From NCBI RefSeq assembly GCF_036373705.1, contig NC_089863.1, positions 21,636,619 to 21,700,618 of the forward strand: a stretch of DNA of 64,000 bases. Direction: 5' to 3'. The notes under the pieces were generated by a model. It was given only the letters and a program-made list of their open reading frames with translations, searched no databases and had not been told where the DNA came from. Made by a program: the position numbers and the translations under genes. Shown here in pieces: positions 22,066 to 34,024 of the stretch; the stretch's first letter is position 1, and the number at the start of each line of letters is the position of its first letter. The DNA is from Amia ocellicauda. Taxonomy: Eukaryota; Chordata; Actinopteri; Amiiformes; Amiidae.

Positions 22066-22191
22066 CATTGGTGAGATGACGTCGTGATCCCAAAAGTCAA
22101 AGTGAAGGAAGCCCTGGCAGAACACAGTCATTGAAAAGTTCATTGTTTTCCATGACGTCGGCAACGACTCAATTTGATCACTGCAACACAA

Positions 22192-22274
22192 GTCAGGATG
22201 GCCGAGAGGTGTAAGGTGCTGCGTGCAGGTCATCATCTCCTGTAGAGGCTTGGCTTTGAATCCCACCTCTGACA
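22192..22274 (+). pseudogene. Decayed tRNA-Leu (CAG), unit 3
   Basis: 83 nt, as in unit 1. Confidence 0.7.
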
Positions 22275-22861
22275 AGGGTCCTTTTACCACTCAGGAGCAC
22301 ACACTTACCCGTGCTGGCGACAAGGACAACAAGAGTTGAGGACTGTGTTGAAAACGACATTACACAAAGAATTCAATGTTGAAAGAAATACATCAATACA
22401 TAAATCAATGGACATGTATTTATTCATTGATTGATTGACTTCAACATGTCTTAATTTAGTCGCTGTACCCACAAAGCAACACTCAGCATAGTGGAGGCTA
22501 TAGCTCGGCGTTATTGCGTGTACCTTACATGTATCACCCCTGGCACCTGGCCCTGATAACTCCCTACTTTTTGACCACAGTCTGTCTGTGACTTGAACCC
22601 GAGAAGTAAAAAATGATGCACATGGGCGCTTGCAATCTCGTTGTTTCAATCACATATCACAGTGGATGCGTACACACGGTGTTTCTCGGAGATTGCTGGG
22701 ACAGTAACGAATGTGTTCCTTGCTTTACATGTCATCTAGCGCACAGTAGCTTTTTCTCCTTCTTTTTGCCCATATCATCCACATATTGTGCCTTTGGGGA
22801 ACGCCTCCGAAACAGATTTAGAATGCTCTGAGATTCAAGAAACGACAGTGCAACTCTTTTC

Positions 22862-23769
22862 CAGGGTTGTGGGTAACGCGTTACTAAGTAACGCATTACA
22901 GTAATGTTATTACTTTTGGTAGTAACGAGTAACGTAACGTGGTATGTTTCCAAAAGGAGTAATAATATTACAGTGACTGATTCCTTTTTTTTGTTCTCGT
23001 TACTGCATTACACATTGTAACGATATGGTCTTAATAAGGACGATAAGGACGTCTATGTCGTACATTAAAAATATTAGAAAAACTGTCGTTTGCAGTTACA
23101 AATCTGTAGTAAGAGTAATAAGTTAAAGGAGTCAAGTTGAGACATGTAAGATGCAGATCTACTAGCACATATCTTGATGATGATTACAATAATAACAATA
23201 ATAAAAATAAATAGCAAAGATGTATTTTAGTGTTGCACGTTTTCTTATGGTAACGTAATGCTTGTCTGAGTATAATGTTGTCTATACACGTTTAGCTACT
23301 GCTAATATCTCTTAACAGAAACGTGTATTTATTATGCTGTCTCCAATCATCTAAAGCACAAAGAATAAAACAGCCACAAAAGTCCTTTCCACACCAGGCT
23401 CTATCGCTCGTAGTGTTGCTTTCTGTCTTCATTTTTAAAACGAAACACAAAACCAAACCCACAATCGCTCCGCTCCTCCCACAACAGGGGGTGGACTTCC
23501 GACACTGGCCTGGTTTTCCTGTGGCGCTTTATTAAAACAACAAAAGATAACAGTATGTCTCTGTCATTATCAACTGCTTGTGTTGGTGTAGCTTTGAAAT
23601 TGTTTATTGAGGTCCCGCAACGTTTGGGGTGTAATGCAGAGTAATGTAAAAGTAAAGTAACTACTTACATTCTCCAGGAAGTAATAAGTAAAGTGTTTAG
23701 TTACTTTTGATATGAGTAACGAGTACAATGTAAGACATTACTTTTTGTGAGTAACGACCCCAAACACTG
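22862..23769. mobile_element. Non-autonomous hAT element, unit 3 copy
   Basis: 908 bp; same ends and flanks as unit 1. Confidence 0.9.
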
Positions 23770-24020
23770 CTCTTTTCCTTCTCTTTTGGCTTGTTTGTTT
23801 GTTGTTGAAGGAGATACAAAGTTTGAGAGTGTCTCGTTTTATTTCTGAAATATAACTCCCAGAAAGTATGGTCTTTGTGTTCTTGAAATTGAATAACCTC
23901 AAAAGAAAGAAATGGTCCAATGAATTGCCGAAGAAAAGTCTAGCCGCTGTATTCTGGAATGAAGAAAAAAATGAAATGACAAGGGCAATCAAAGCAAGTA
24001 AGACAGTAGGCTGTGTGGCA

Positions 24021-24091
24021 TACGCTAGCCAGAAATCGAACGCAACTCACAAGAACAGGAACCTTGTATGATACCACTACACCACTGGCGC
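24021..24091 (-). pseudogene. Decayed tRNA-Gly with anticodon CCT, unit 3
   Basis: As in unit 1. Confidence 0.72.
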
Positions 24092-24341
24092 TGCGGGGAA
24101 GCTCTAGATTCTGTCACCGAAGCAAATGCACAAGACATATAAAACGCGTCCCCTGGGGCACAATGGTCTTTTAATAATTATCTGTAATAATCTGCAGTCG
24201 AACTGCTTAATACGTACCTAGCTAATCACTACATCACAGGCGCATGGTTGTCATTCAGGGAAAATATGTGTTCACGAATGTTCATCGGAGTGGTTGTCAT
24301 GCTAAGAGGTCAGTTGGAGTAGAGGGAGCTGGCCATGCCGT

Positions 24342-24407
24342 GCCTCGTTGGCGCAGTAGGTAGCGCGTCAGTCTCATAATCTGAAGGTGGTGAGTTCGAC
24401 CCTCACA
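24342..24407 (+). pseudogene. tRNA-Met truncated at the 3' acceptor strand, unit 4
   Basis: Same deletion as in unit 2. Confidence 0.82.
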
Positions 24408-24518
24408 CTCTTCCTTTATCTTTGAGTTCTACCACACTGATCTCCAGCTGCAGAAAAAAGGCGCACACCTGTGCAATAAAGTGGTTGCTTGCGCTGTCTG
24501 AAGAAATTCATGGCAAAA

Positions 24519-24591
24519 TGCCAAATCCTGGGATGGAACAAGGGACCTTTAGATGTTCAGTCTATCGCTCCCCCAACTGAGCTATTTCGGC
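24519..24591 (-). pseudogene. Decayed tRNA-Phe (GAA), unit 4
   Basis: Same defects as unit 1. Confidence 0.7.
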
Positions 24592-24717
24592 CATTGGTGA
24601 GATGACGTCGTGATCCCAAAAGTCAAAGTGAAGGAAGCCCTGGCAGAACACAGTCATTGAAAAGTTCATTGTTTTCCATGACGTCGGCAACGACTCAATT
24701 TGATCACTGCAACACAA

Positions 24718-24799
24718 GTCAGGATGGCCGAGTGGTGTAAGGTGCTGCGTGCAGGTCATCATCTCCTGTAGAGGCTTGGCTTGAATCCCACCTCTGACA
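24718..24799 (+). pseudogene. Decayed tRNA-Leu (CAG), unit 4
   Basis: 82 nt: one T is lost at the T arm (ggcttgaatcc). D loop reads gagtggtg rather than gagaggtg. Confidence 0.7.
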
Positions 24800-25385
24800 A
24801 GGGTCCTTTTACCACTCAGGAGCACACACTTACCCGTGCTGGCGACAAGGACAACAAGAGTTGAGGACTGTGTTGAAAACGACATTACACAAAGAATTCA
24901 ATGTTGAAAGAAATACATCAATACATAAATCAATGGACATGTATTTATTCATTGATTGATTGACTTCAACATGTCTTAATTTAGTCACTGTACCCACAAA
25001 GCAACACTCAGCATAGTGGAGGCTATAGCTCGGCGTTATTGCGTGTACCTTACATGTATCACCCCTGGCACCTGGCCCTGATAACTCCCTACTTTTTGAC
25101 CACAGTCTGTCTGTGACTTGAACCCGAGAAGTAAAAATGATGCACATGGGCGCTTGCAATCTCGTTGTTTCAATCACATATCACAGTGGATGCGTACACA
25201 CGGTGTTTCTCGGAGATTGCTGGGACAGTAACGAATGTGTTCCTTGCTTTACATGTCATCTAGCGCACAGTAGCTTTTTCTCCTTCCTTTTGCCCATATC
25301 ATCCACATATTGTGCCTTTGGGGAACGCCTCCGAAACAGATTTAGAATGCTCTGAGATTCAAGAAACGACAGTGCAACTCTTTTC

Positions 25386-26292
25386 CAGGGTTGTGGGTAA
25401 CGCGTTACTAAGTAACGCATTACAGTAATGTTATTACTTTTGGTAGTAACGAGTAACGTAACGTGGTATGGTTCCAAAAGGAGTAATAATATTACAGTTA
25501 CTGATTCCTTTTTTTTGTTCTCGTTACTGCATTACACATTGTAACGATATGGTCTTAATAAGGACGATAAGGACGTCTATGTCGTACATTAAAAATATTA
25601 GAAAAACTGTCGTTTGCAGTTACAAATCTGTAGTAAGAGTAATAAGTTAAAGGAGTCAAGTTGAGACATTTAAGATGCAGATCTACTAGCACATATCTTG
25701 ATGATGATTACAATAATAACAATAATAAAAATAAATAGCAAAGATGTATTTTAGTGTTGCACGTTTTCTTATGGTAACGTAATGCTTGTCTGAGTATAAT
25801 GTTGTCTATACACGTTTAGCTACTGCTAATATCTCTTAACAGAAACGTGTATTTATTATGCTGTCTCCAATCATCTAAAGCACAAAGAATAAAACAGCCA
25901 CAAAAGTCCTTTCCACACCAGGCTCTATCGCTCGTAGTGTTGCTTTCTGTCTTCATTTTTAAAACGAAACACAAAACCAAACCCACAATCGCTCCGCTCC
26001 TCCCACAACAGGGGGTGGACTTCCGACACTGGCCTGGTTTTCCTGTGGCGCTTTATTAAAACAACAAAAGATAACAGTATGTCTCTGTCATTATCAACTG
26101 CTTGTGTTGGTGTAGCTTTGAAATTGTTTATTGAGGTCCCGCAACGTTTGGGGTGTAATGCAGAGTAATGTAAAAGTAAAGTAACTAATTACATTCTCAA
26201 GGAAGTAATAAGTAAAGTGTTTAGTTACTTTTGATATGAGTAACGAGTACAATGTAAGACATTACTTTTTGTGAGTAACGACCCCAACACTG
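25386..26292. mobile_element. Non-autonomous hAT element, unit 4 copy
   Basis: 907 bp; ends and ctcttttc flanks conserved. Confidence 0.9.
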
Positions 26293-26543
26293 CTCTTTTC
26301 CTTCTCTTTTGGCTTGTTTGTTTGTTGTTGAAGGAGATACAAAGTTTGAGAGTGTCTCGTTTTATTTCTGAAATATAACTCCCAGAAAGTATGGTCTTTG
26401 TGTTCTTGAAATTGAATAACCTCAAAAGAAAGAAATGGTCCAATGAATTGCCGAAGAAAAGTCTAGCCGCTGTATTCTGGAATGAAGAAAAAAATGAAAT
26501 GACAAGGGCAATCAAAGCAAGTAAGACAGTTGGCTGTGTGGCA

Positions 26544-26614
26544 TACGCTAGCCAGAAATCGAACGCAACTCACAAGAACAGGAACCTTGTATGATACCAC
26601 TACACCACTGGCGC
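26544..26614 (-). pseudogene. Decayed tRNA-Gly with anticodon CCT, unit 4
   Basis: As in unit 1. Confidence 0.72.
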
Positions 26615-26864
26615 TGCAGGGAAGCTCTAGATTCTGTCACCGAAGCAAATGCACAAGACATATAAAACGCGTCCCCTGGGGCACAATGGTCTTTTAATAA
26701 TTTTCTGTAATAATCTGCAGTCGAACTGCTTAATACGTACCTAGCTAATCACTACATCACAGTCGCATGGTTGTCATTCGGGGAAAATATGTGTTCACGA
26801 ATGTTCATCGGAGTGGTTGTCATGCTAAGAGGTCAGTTGGAGTAGAGGGAGCTGGCCATGCCGT

Positions 26865-26937
26865 GCCTCGTTGGCGCAGTAGGTAGTGCGTCAGTCTCAT
26901 AATCTGAAGGTGGTGAGTTCGACCCTCACACGGGGCA
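26865..26937 (+). tRNA. tRNA-Met (CAT), unit 5
   Basis: Full length; a single C to T change in the D arm (gtagtgcgtc) makes a G-U pair. Confidence 0.8.
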
Positions 26938-27052
26938 AGCACTCTTCTTTTATCTTTGAGTTCTACCACACTGATCTCCAGCTGCAGAAAAAAGGCGCAC
27001 ACCTGTGCAATAAAGTGGTTGCTTGCGCTGTCTGAAGAAATTCATGGCAAAA

Positions 27053-27125
27053 TGCCAAATCCTGGGATGGAACAAGGGACCTTTAGATGTTCAGTCTATC
27101 GCTCCTCCAACTGAGCTATTTCGGC
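27053..27125 (-). pseudogene. Decayed tRNA-Phe (GAA), unit 5
   Basis: Extra D-loop change (gctcctccaac on the + strand). Confidence 0.7.
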
Positions 27126-27251
27126 CATTGGTGAGATGACGTCGTGATCCCAAAAGTCAAAGTGAAGGAAGCCCTGGCAGAACACAGTCATTGAAAAGTT
27201 CATTGTTTTCCATGACGTCGGCAATGACTCAATTTGATCACTGCAGCACAA

Positions 27252-27334
27252 GTGAGGATGGCCGAGTGGTGTAAGGTGCTGCGTGCAGGTCATCGTCTCC
27301 TGTAGAGGCTTGGCTTTGAATCCCACCTCTGACA
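27252..27334 (+). pseudogene. Decayed tRNA-Leu (CAG), unit 5
   Basis: Starts GTGAGG (C3 to G), breaking a further acceptor pair. G43 (catcg) restores one anticodon-stem pair. Confidence 0.68.
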
Positions 27335-27920
27335 AGGGTCCTTTTACCACTCAGGAGCACACACTTACCCGTGCTGGCGACAAGGACAACAAGAGTTGAG
27401 GACTGTGTTGAAAACGACATTACACAAAGAATTCAATGTTGAAAGAAATACATCAATACATAAATCAATGGACATGTATTTATTCATTGATTGATTGACT
27501 TCAACATGTCTTAATTTAGTCACTGTACCCACAAAGCAACACTCAGCATAGTGGAGGCTATAGCTCGGCGTTATTGCGTGTACCTTACATGTATCACCCC
27601 TGGCACCTGGCCCTGATAACTCCCTACTTTTTGACCACAGTCTGTCTGTGACTTGAACCCGAGAAGTAAAAATGATGCACATGGGCGCTTGCAATCTCGT
27701 TGTTTCAATCACATATCACAGTGGATGCGTACACACGGTGTTTCTCGGAGATTGCTGGGACAGTAACGAATGTGTTCCTTGCTTTACATGTCATCTAGCG
27801 CACAGTAGCTTTTTCTCCTTCTTTTTGCCCATATCATCCACATATTGTGCCTTTGGGGAATGCCTCTGAAACAGATTTAGAATGCTCTGAGATTCAAGAA
27901 ACGACAGTGCAACTCTTTTC

Positions 27921-28826
27921 CAGGGTTGTGGGTAACGCGTTACTAAGTAACGCATTACAGTAATGTTATTACTTTTGGTAGTAACGAGTAACGTAATGTG
28001 GTATGTTTCCAAAAGGAGTAATAATATTACAGTTACTGATTCCTTTTTTTGTTCTCGTTACTGCATTACACATTGTGATGATATGGTCTTAATAAGGACG
28101 ATAAGGACGTCTATGTCATACATTAAAAATATTAGAAAAACTGTCGTTTGCAGTTACAAATCTGTAGTAAGAGTAATAAGTTAAAGGAGTCAAGTTGAGA
28201 CATTTAAGATGCAGATCTACTAGCACATATCTTGATGATGATTACAATAATAACAATAATAAAAATAAATAGCAAAGATGTATTTTAGTGTTGCACGTTT
28301 TCTTATGGTAACGTAATGCTTGTCTGAGTATAATGTTGTCTATACACGTTTAGCTACTGCTAATATCTCTTAACAGAAACGTGTATTTATTATGCTGTCT
28401 CCAATCATCTAAAGCACAAAGAATAAAACAGCCACAAAAGTCCTTTCCACACCAGGCTCTATCGCTCGTAGTGTTGCTTTCTGTCTTCATTTTTAAAACG
28501 AAACACAAAACCAAACCCACAATCGCTCCGCTCCTCCCACAACAGGGGGTGGACTTCCGACACTGGCCTGGTTTTCCTGTGGCGCTTTATTAAAACAACA
28601 AAAGATAACAGTATGTCTCTGTCATTATCAACTGCTTGTGTTGGTGTAGCTTTGAAATTGTTTATTGAGGTCCCGCAACGTTTGGGGTGTAATGCAGAGT
28701 AATGTAAAAGTAAAGTAACTAATGACATTCCCCAGGAAGTAATAAGTAAAGTGTTTAGTTACTTTTGATATGAGTAACGAGTACAATGTAAGACATTACT
28801 TTTTGTGAGTAACGACCCCAACACTG
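27921..28826. mobile_element. Non-autonomous hAT element, unit 5 copy
   Basis: 906 bp; ends and flanks conserved. Confidence 0.9.
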
Positions 28827-29071
28827 CTCTTTTCCTTCTCTTTTGGCTTGTTTGTTTGTTGTTGAAGGAGATACAAAGTTTGAGAGTGTCTCGTTTTATT
28901 TCTGAAATATAACTCCCAGAAAGTATGGTCTTTGTGTTCTTGAAATTGAATAACCTCAAAAGAAAGAAATGGCCCAATGAATTGCCGAAGAAAAGTCTAG
29001 CCGCTGTATTCTGGAATGAAGAAAAAAATGAAATGACAAGGGCAATCAAAGCAAGTAAGGCAAGTGTGGCA

Positions 29072-29142
29072 TACGCTAGCCAGAAATCGAACGCAACTCA
29101 CAAGAACAGGAACCTTGTATGATACCACTACACCACTGGCGC
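29072..29142 (-). pseudogene. Decayed tRNA-Gly with anticodon CCT, unit 5
   Basis: As in unit 1. Confidence 0.72.
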
Positions 29143-29392
29143 TGCAGGGAAGCTCTAGATTCTGTCACCGAAGCAAATGCACAAGACATATAAAACGCGT
29201 CCCCTGGGGCACAATGGTCTTTTAATAATTTTCTGTAATAATCTGCAGTCGAACTGCTTAATACGTACCTTGGTAATCACTACATCACAGGCGCATGGTT
29301 GTAATTCGGGGAAAATATGTGTTCACGAATGTTCATCGGAGTGGTTGTCATGCTAAGAGGTCAGTTGGAGTAGAGGGAGCTGGCCATGCCGT

Positions 29393-29465
29393 GCCTCGTT
29401 GGCGCAGTAGGTAGCGCGTCAGTCTCATAATCTGAAGGTGGTGAGTTCGACCCTCACACGGGGCA
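29393..29465 (+). tRNA. tRNA-Met (CAT), unit 6
   Basis: Identical to the unit 1 gene. Confidence 0.86.
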
Positions 29466-29580
29466 AGCACTCTTCTTTTATCTTTGAGTTCTACCACACT
29501 GATCTCCAGCTGCAGAAAAAAGGCGCACACCTGTGCAATAAAGTGGTTGCTTGCGCTGTCTGAAGAAATTCATGGCAAAA

Positions 29581-29653
29581 TGCCAAATCCTGGGATGGAA
29601 CAAGGGACCTTTAGATGTTCAGTCTATCGCTCCCCCAACTGAGCTATTTCGGC
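29581..29653 (-). pseudogene. Decayed tRNA-Phe (GAA), unit 6
   Basis: Same defects as unit 1. Confidence 0.7.
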
Positions 29654-29779
29654 CATTGGTGAGATGACGTCGTGATCCCAAAAGTCAAAGTAAAGGAAGC
29701 CCTGGCAGAACACAGTCATTGAAAAGTTCATTGTTTTCCATGACGTCGGCAACGACTCAATTTGATCACTGCAACACAA

Positions 29780-29862
29780 GTCAGGATGGCCGAGTGGTGT
29801 AAGGTGCTGCGTGCAGGTCATCGTCTCCTGTAGAGGCTTGGCTTTGAATCCCACCTCTGACA
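29780..29862 (+). pseudogene. Decayed tRNA-Leu (CAG), unit 6
   Basis: 83 nt, with G33; D loop gagtggtg and G43. Confidence 0.7.
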
Positions 29863-30448
29863 AGGGTCCTTTTACCACTCAGGAGCACACACTTACCCGT
29901 GCTGGCGACAAGGACAACAAGAGTTGAGGACTGTGTTGAAAACGACATTACACAAAGAATTCAATGTTGAAAGAAATACATCAATACATAAATCAATGGA
30001 CATGTATTTATTCATTGATTGATTGACTTCAACATGTCTTAATTTAGTCGCTGTACCCACAAAGCAACACTCAGCATAGTGGAGGCTATAGCTCGGCGTT
30101 ATTGCGTGTACCTTACATGTATCACCCCTGGCACCTGGCCCTGATAACTCCCTACTTTTTGACCACAGTCTGTCTGTGACTTGAACCCGAGAAGTAAAAA
30201 TGATGCACATGGGCGCTTGCAATCTCGTTGTTTCAATCACATATCACATTGGATGCGTACACACGGTGTTTCTCGGAGATTGCTGGGACAGTAACGAATG
30301 TGTTCCTTGTTTTACATGTCATCTAGCGCACAGTAGCTTTTTCTCCTTCTTTTTGCCCATATCATCCACATATTGTGCCTTTGGGGAATGCCTCCGAAAC
30401 AGATTTAGAATGCTCTGAGATTCAAGAAACGACAGTGCAACTCTTTTC

Positions 30449-31354
30449 CAGGGTTGTGGGTAACGCGTTACTAAGTAACGCATTACAGTAATGTTATTAC
30501 TTTTGGTAGTAACGAGTAACGTAATGTGGTATGTTTCCAAAAGGAGTAATAATATTACAGTTACTGATTCCTTTTTTTGTTCTCGTTACTGCATTACACA
30601 TTGTGACGATATGGTCTTAATAAGGACGATAAGGACGTCTATGTCGTACATTAAAAATATTAGAAAAACTGTCGTTTGCAGTTAAAAATCTGTAGTAAGA
30701 GTAATAAGTTAAAGGAGTCAAGTTGAGACATTTAAGATGCAGATCTACTAGCACATATCTTGATGATGATTACAATAATAACAATAATAAAAATAAATAG
30801 CAAAGATGTATTTTAGTGTTGCACGTTTTCTTATGGTAACGTAATGCTTGTCTGAGTATAATGTTGTCTATACACGTTTAGCTACTGCTAATATCTCTTA
30901 ACAGAAACGTGTATTTATTATGCTGTCTCCAATCATCTAAAGCACAAAGAATAAAACAGCCACAAAAGTCCTTTCCACACCAGGCTCTATCGCTCGTAGT
31001 GTTGCTTTTTGTCTTCATTTTTAAAACGAAACACAAAACCAAACCCACAATCGCTCCGCTCCTCCCACAACAGGGGGTGGACTTCCGACACTGGCCTGGT
31101 TTTCCTGTGGCGCTTTATTAAAACAACAAAAGATAACAGTATGTCTCTGTCATTATCAACTGCTTGTGTTGGTGTAGCTTTGAAATTGTTTATTGAGGTC
31201 CCGCAACGTTTGGGGTGTAATGCAGAGTAATGTAAAAGTAAAGTAACTAATTACATTCTCCAGGAAGTAATAAGTAAAGTGTTTAGTTACTTTTGATATG
31301 ATTAACGAGTACAATGTAAGACATTACTTTTTGTGAGTAACGACCCCAACACTG
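30449..31354. mobile_element. Non-autonomous hAT element, unit 6 copy
   Basis: 906 bp; ends and flanks conserved. Confidence 0.9.
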
Positions 31355-31609
31355 CTCTTTTCCTTCTCTTTTGGCTTGTTTGTTTGTTGTTGAAGGAGAT
31401 ACAAAGTTTGAGAGTGTCTCGTTTTATTTCTGAAATATAACTCCCAGAAAGTATTCTGGTATTCTGTGTTCTTGAAATTGAATAACCTCAAAAGAAAGAA
31501 ATGGTCCAATGAATTGCCGAAGAAAAGTCTAGCCGCTGTATTCTGGAATGAAGAAAAAAATGAAATGACAAGGGCAATCAAAGCAAGTAAGACAGTAGGC
31601 TGTGTGGCA

Positions 31610-31680
31610 TACGCTAGCCAGAAATCGAACGCAACTCACAAGAACAGGAACCTTGTATGATACCACTACACCACTGGTGC
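31610..31680 (-). pseudogene. Decayed tRNA-Gly with anticodon CCT, unit 6
   Basis: Extra G3 to A change in the acceptor (GCACCAG). Confidence 0.7.
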
Positions 31681-31930
31681 TGCGGGGAAGCTCTAGATTC
31701 TGTCACCGAAGCAAATGCACAAGACATATAAAACGCGTCCCCTGGGGCACAATGGTCTTTTAATAATTATCTGTAATAATCTGCAGTCGAACTGCTTAAT
31801 ACGTACCTTGCTAATCACTACATCACAGGCGCATGGTTGTCATTCGGGGAAAATATGTGTTCACGAATGTTCATCGGAGTGGTTGTCATGCTAAGAGGTC
31901 AGTTGGAGTAGAGGGAGCTGGCCATGCCGT

Positions 31931-32003
31931 GCCTCGTTGGCGCAGTAGGTAGCGCGTCAGTCTCATAATCTGAAGGTGGTGAGTTCGACCCTCACACGGG
32001 GCA
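31931..32003 (+). tRNA. tRNA-Met (CAT), unit 7
   Basis: Identical to the unit 1 gene. Confidence 0.86.
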
Positions 32004-32118
32004 AGCACTCTTCCTTTATCTTTGAGTTCTACCACACTGATCTCCAGCTGCAGAAAAAAGGCGCACACCTGTGCAATAAAGTGGTTGCTTGCGCTGTCTG
32101 AAGAAATTCATGGCAAAA

Positions 32119-32191
32119 TGCCAAATCCTGGGATGGAACAAGGGACCTTTAGATGTTCAGTCTATCGCTCCCCCAACTGAGCTATTTCGGC
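32119..32191 (-). pseudogene. Decayed tRNA-Phe (GAA), unit 7
   Basis: Same defects as unit 1. Confidence 0.7.
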
Positions 32192-32317
32192 CATTGGTGA
32201 GATGACGTCGTGATCCCAAAAGTCAAAGTGAAGGAAGCCCTGGCAGAACACAGTCATTGAAAAGTTCATTGTTTTCCATGACGTCGGCAACGACTCAATT
32301 TGATCACTGCAACACAA

Positions 32318-32400
32318 GTCAGGATGGCCGAGTGGTGTAAGGTGCTGCGTGCAGGTCATCGTCTCCTGTAGAGGCTTGGCTTTGAATCCCACCTCTGACA
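32318..32400 (+). pseudogene. Decayed tRNA-Leu (CAG), unit 7
   Basis: 83 nt, as in unit 6. Confidence 0.7.
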
Positions 32401-32987
32401 AGGGTCCTTTTACCACTCAGGAGCACACACTTACCCGTGCTGGCGACAAGGACAACAAGAGTTGAGGACTGTGTTGAAAACGACATTACACAAAGAATTC
32501 AATGTTGAAAGAAATACATCAATACATAAATCAATGGACATGTATTTATTCATTGATTGATTGACTTCAACATGTCTTAATTTAGTCGCTGTACCCACAA
32601 AGCAACACTCAGCATAGTGGAGGCTATAGCTCGGCGTTATTGCGTGTACCTTACATGTATCACCCCTGGCACCTGGCCCTGATAACTCCCTACTTTTTGA
32701 CCACAGTCTGTCTGTGACTTCAACCCGAGAAATAAAAATGATGCACATAAGGCGCTTGCAATCTCGTTGTTTCAATCACATATCACAGTGGATGCGTACA
32801 CACGGTGTTTCTCGGAGATTGCTGGGACAGTAACGAATGTGTTCCTTGCTTTACATGTCATCTAGCGCACAGTAGCTTTTTCTCCTTCTTTTTGCCCATA
32901 TCATCCACATATTGTGCCTTTGGGGAACGCCTCCGAAACAGATTTAGAATGCTCTGAGATTCAAGAAACGACAGTGCAACTCTTTTC

Positions 32988-33015
32988 CAGGGTTGTGGGT
33001 AACGCGTTACTAAGT
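32988..33015. mobile_element. First 28 bp of the unit 7 hAT element
   Basis: Left TIR preceded by ctcttttc; the rest is missing at the junction with the provirus region. Confidence 0.85.
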
Positions 33016-33021
33016 CTGAGT

Positions 33022-33588
33022 TGTAGAACCACGTTGGAAATAAGTGGAGAAGTCGCGGAGATAAAGCAAATAGAACTTTAATGGAGCCGGCTCGGAAGCT
33101 CCACGTCAGAAATAATTCCTTCAGTGAGACTTAATGTTTACAAACATGTGTACAACTTTATAGGAAAAATGACGTAACATCCTATGGCCGTTCATCCAAT
33201 CTGAAGATTTTATGATCTGTCCACCCGTGAAGAGGTGATGGATCCAAAGCAGATGTCCATCTTTGATGTGCACTAGGAAGATGCGATCCCACGGTCGTCA
33301 TTTACCTAGTGTCAATCGTTCTTTAACAAAAACAATTCCTGCCTATCTGGAGAAACGATTAAGTCATAAACAAATTCTCAGCAGACAGCTGTAGGCTATT
33401 TCGGCACTGTGTAATCTTTCATTACTGACAGGAGTTTCTAACAAATCGACCTTGTTGACCCTTTACTTGTCCTGCTAAATCGAATCTGCTCAGTCTGTAT
33501 ACAAAACTACTTCTAATGCTAGTATTAATATAAAACATTATATAATAATCACAACACACTTTCTTCAACTTCCTATACAGAGTCTTCA
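33022..33588 (-). repeat. 3' LTR of the provirus
   Basis: 567 bp, bounded by TG/CA. It matches 40463-41045 throughout but lacks about 15 bp near 33205. Left flank is the hAT sequence of array unit 7. TATAAAG on the minus strand at 33156-33162. Confidence 0.93.
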
Positions 33589-33602
33589 TTCCCTGCTGTT
33601 TG
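33589..33602 (-). promoter_or_regulatory. Candidate polypurine tract
   Basis: Viral-sense aacagcagggaa lies directly before the 3' LTR. It is short and only partly purine, so the assignment rests mainly on position. Confidence 0.4.
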
Positions 33603-33650
33603 GCAATAGAGCAAAGCGGAAAGAAGCCAAAGAAAAGTTATGTTTATCAG

Positions 33651-33911
33651 TTACAAGCAAGGGGTTAGGAAGATTTGACGCTGCGTTTTCAGCTCCTTCA
33701 TCCCAACCCTTCCCCGTGGGGTGTATATGTGTGTACGGCGAGTGTAAGGGTGTCCCTGCTGTCGGGGAGAGCGATAAGTGTGTGTCCCTAAATGTGAATG
33801 TACAGAATGTCCTGTAGGCGTGAGTGAGTGACCTTTGTAATAGTATCTTTCCAATGCATCCTTTGGTTTTCCTTGAGTCATGAGGTTTATTGCCTTTGAT
33901 ACTAAATCCAT
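33651..33911 (-). other. Small open frame between env and 3' LTR, 86 codons, unrecognised
   Basis: Contains a His/Thr/Arg-rich middle. No retroviral accessory family is recognised, and it may be chance. The stretch 33603-34024 has nothing else that I can support. Confidence 0.2.
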
Positions 33912-34024
33912 TTGTCCTCAGTCACATGGAGCCTCCAGAACCAAGGGGATAGAATAAGATTTGTGTCAATGGGTGTGTGAGTTTTGCTCCTCCCGAGTGA
34001 GGGACGGTGTCGTTTAGTAGAAAT

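Larger units (their letters stand above)
21681..24217. repeat. tRNA macrosatellite unit 3
   Basis: 2537 bp. Shares with unit 1 the hAT variants ggtatgtttcc, ctacttacattctcc and the aaacactg end, so units 1-2 and 3-4 form a dimer repeat. Confidence 0.95.
24218..26740. repeat. tRNA macrosatellite unit 4
   Basis: 2523 bp; carries the same Met deletion as unit 2 and a one-base deletion in the Leu copy. Confidence 0.95.
26741..29268. repeat. tRNA macrosatellite unit 5
   Basis: 2528 bp; has an 8-bp shortening before tRNA-Gly (gcaagtgtggcatacg). Confidence 0.95.
29269..31806. repeat. tRNA macrosatellite unit 6
   Basis: 2538 bp; starts cttggtaatc, and the segment behind the hAT has a small insertion (gtattctggtattctgtg at 31451). 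Confidence 0.95.
31807..33015. repeat. tRNA macrosatellite unit 7, cut off inside its hAT element
   Basis: Homology to other units stops at ttactaagt (33015), 28 bp into the hAT element. Six bases (ctgagt) separate it from the retroviral LTR. Confidence 0.93.
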
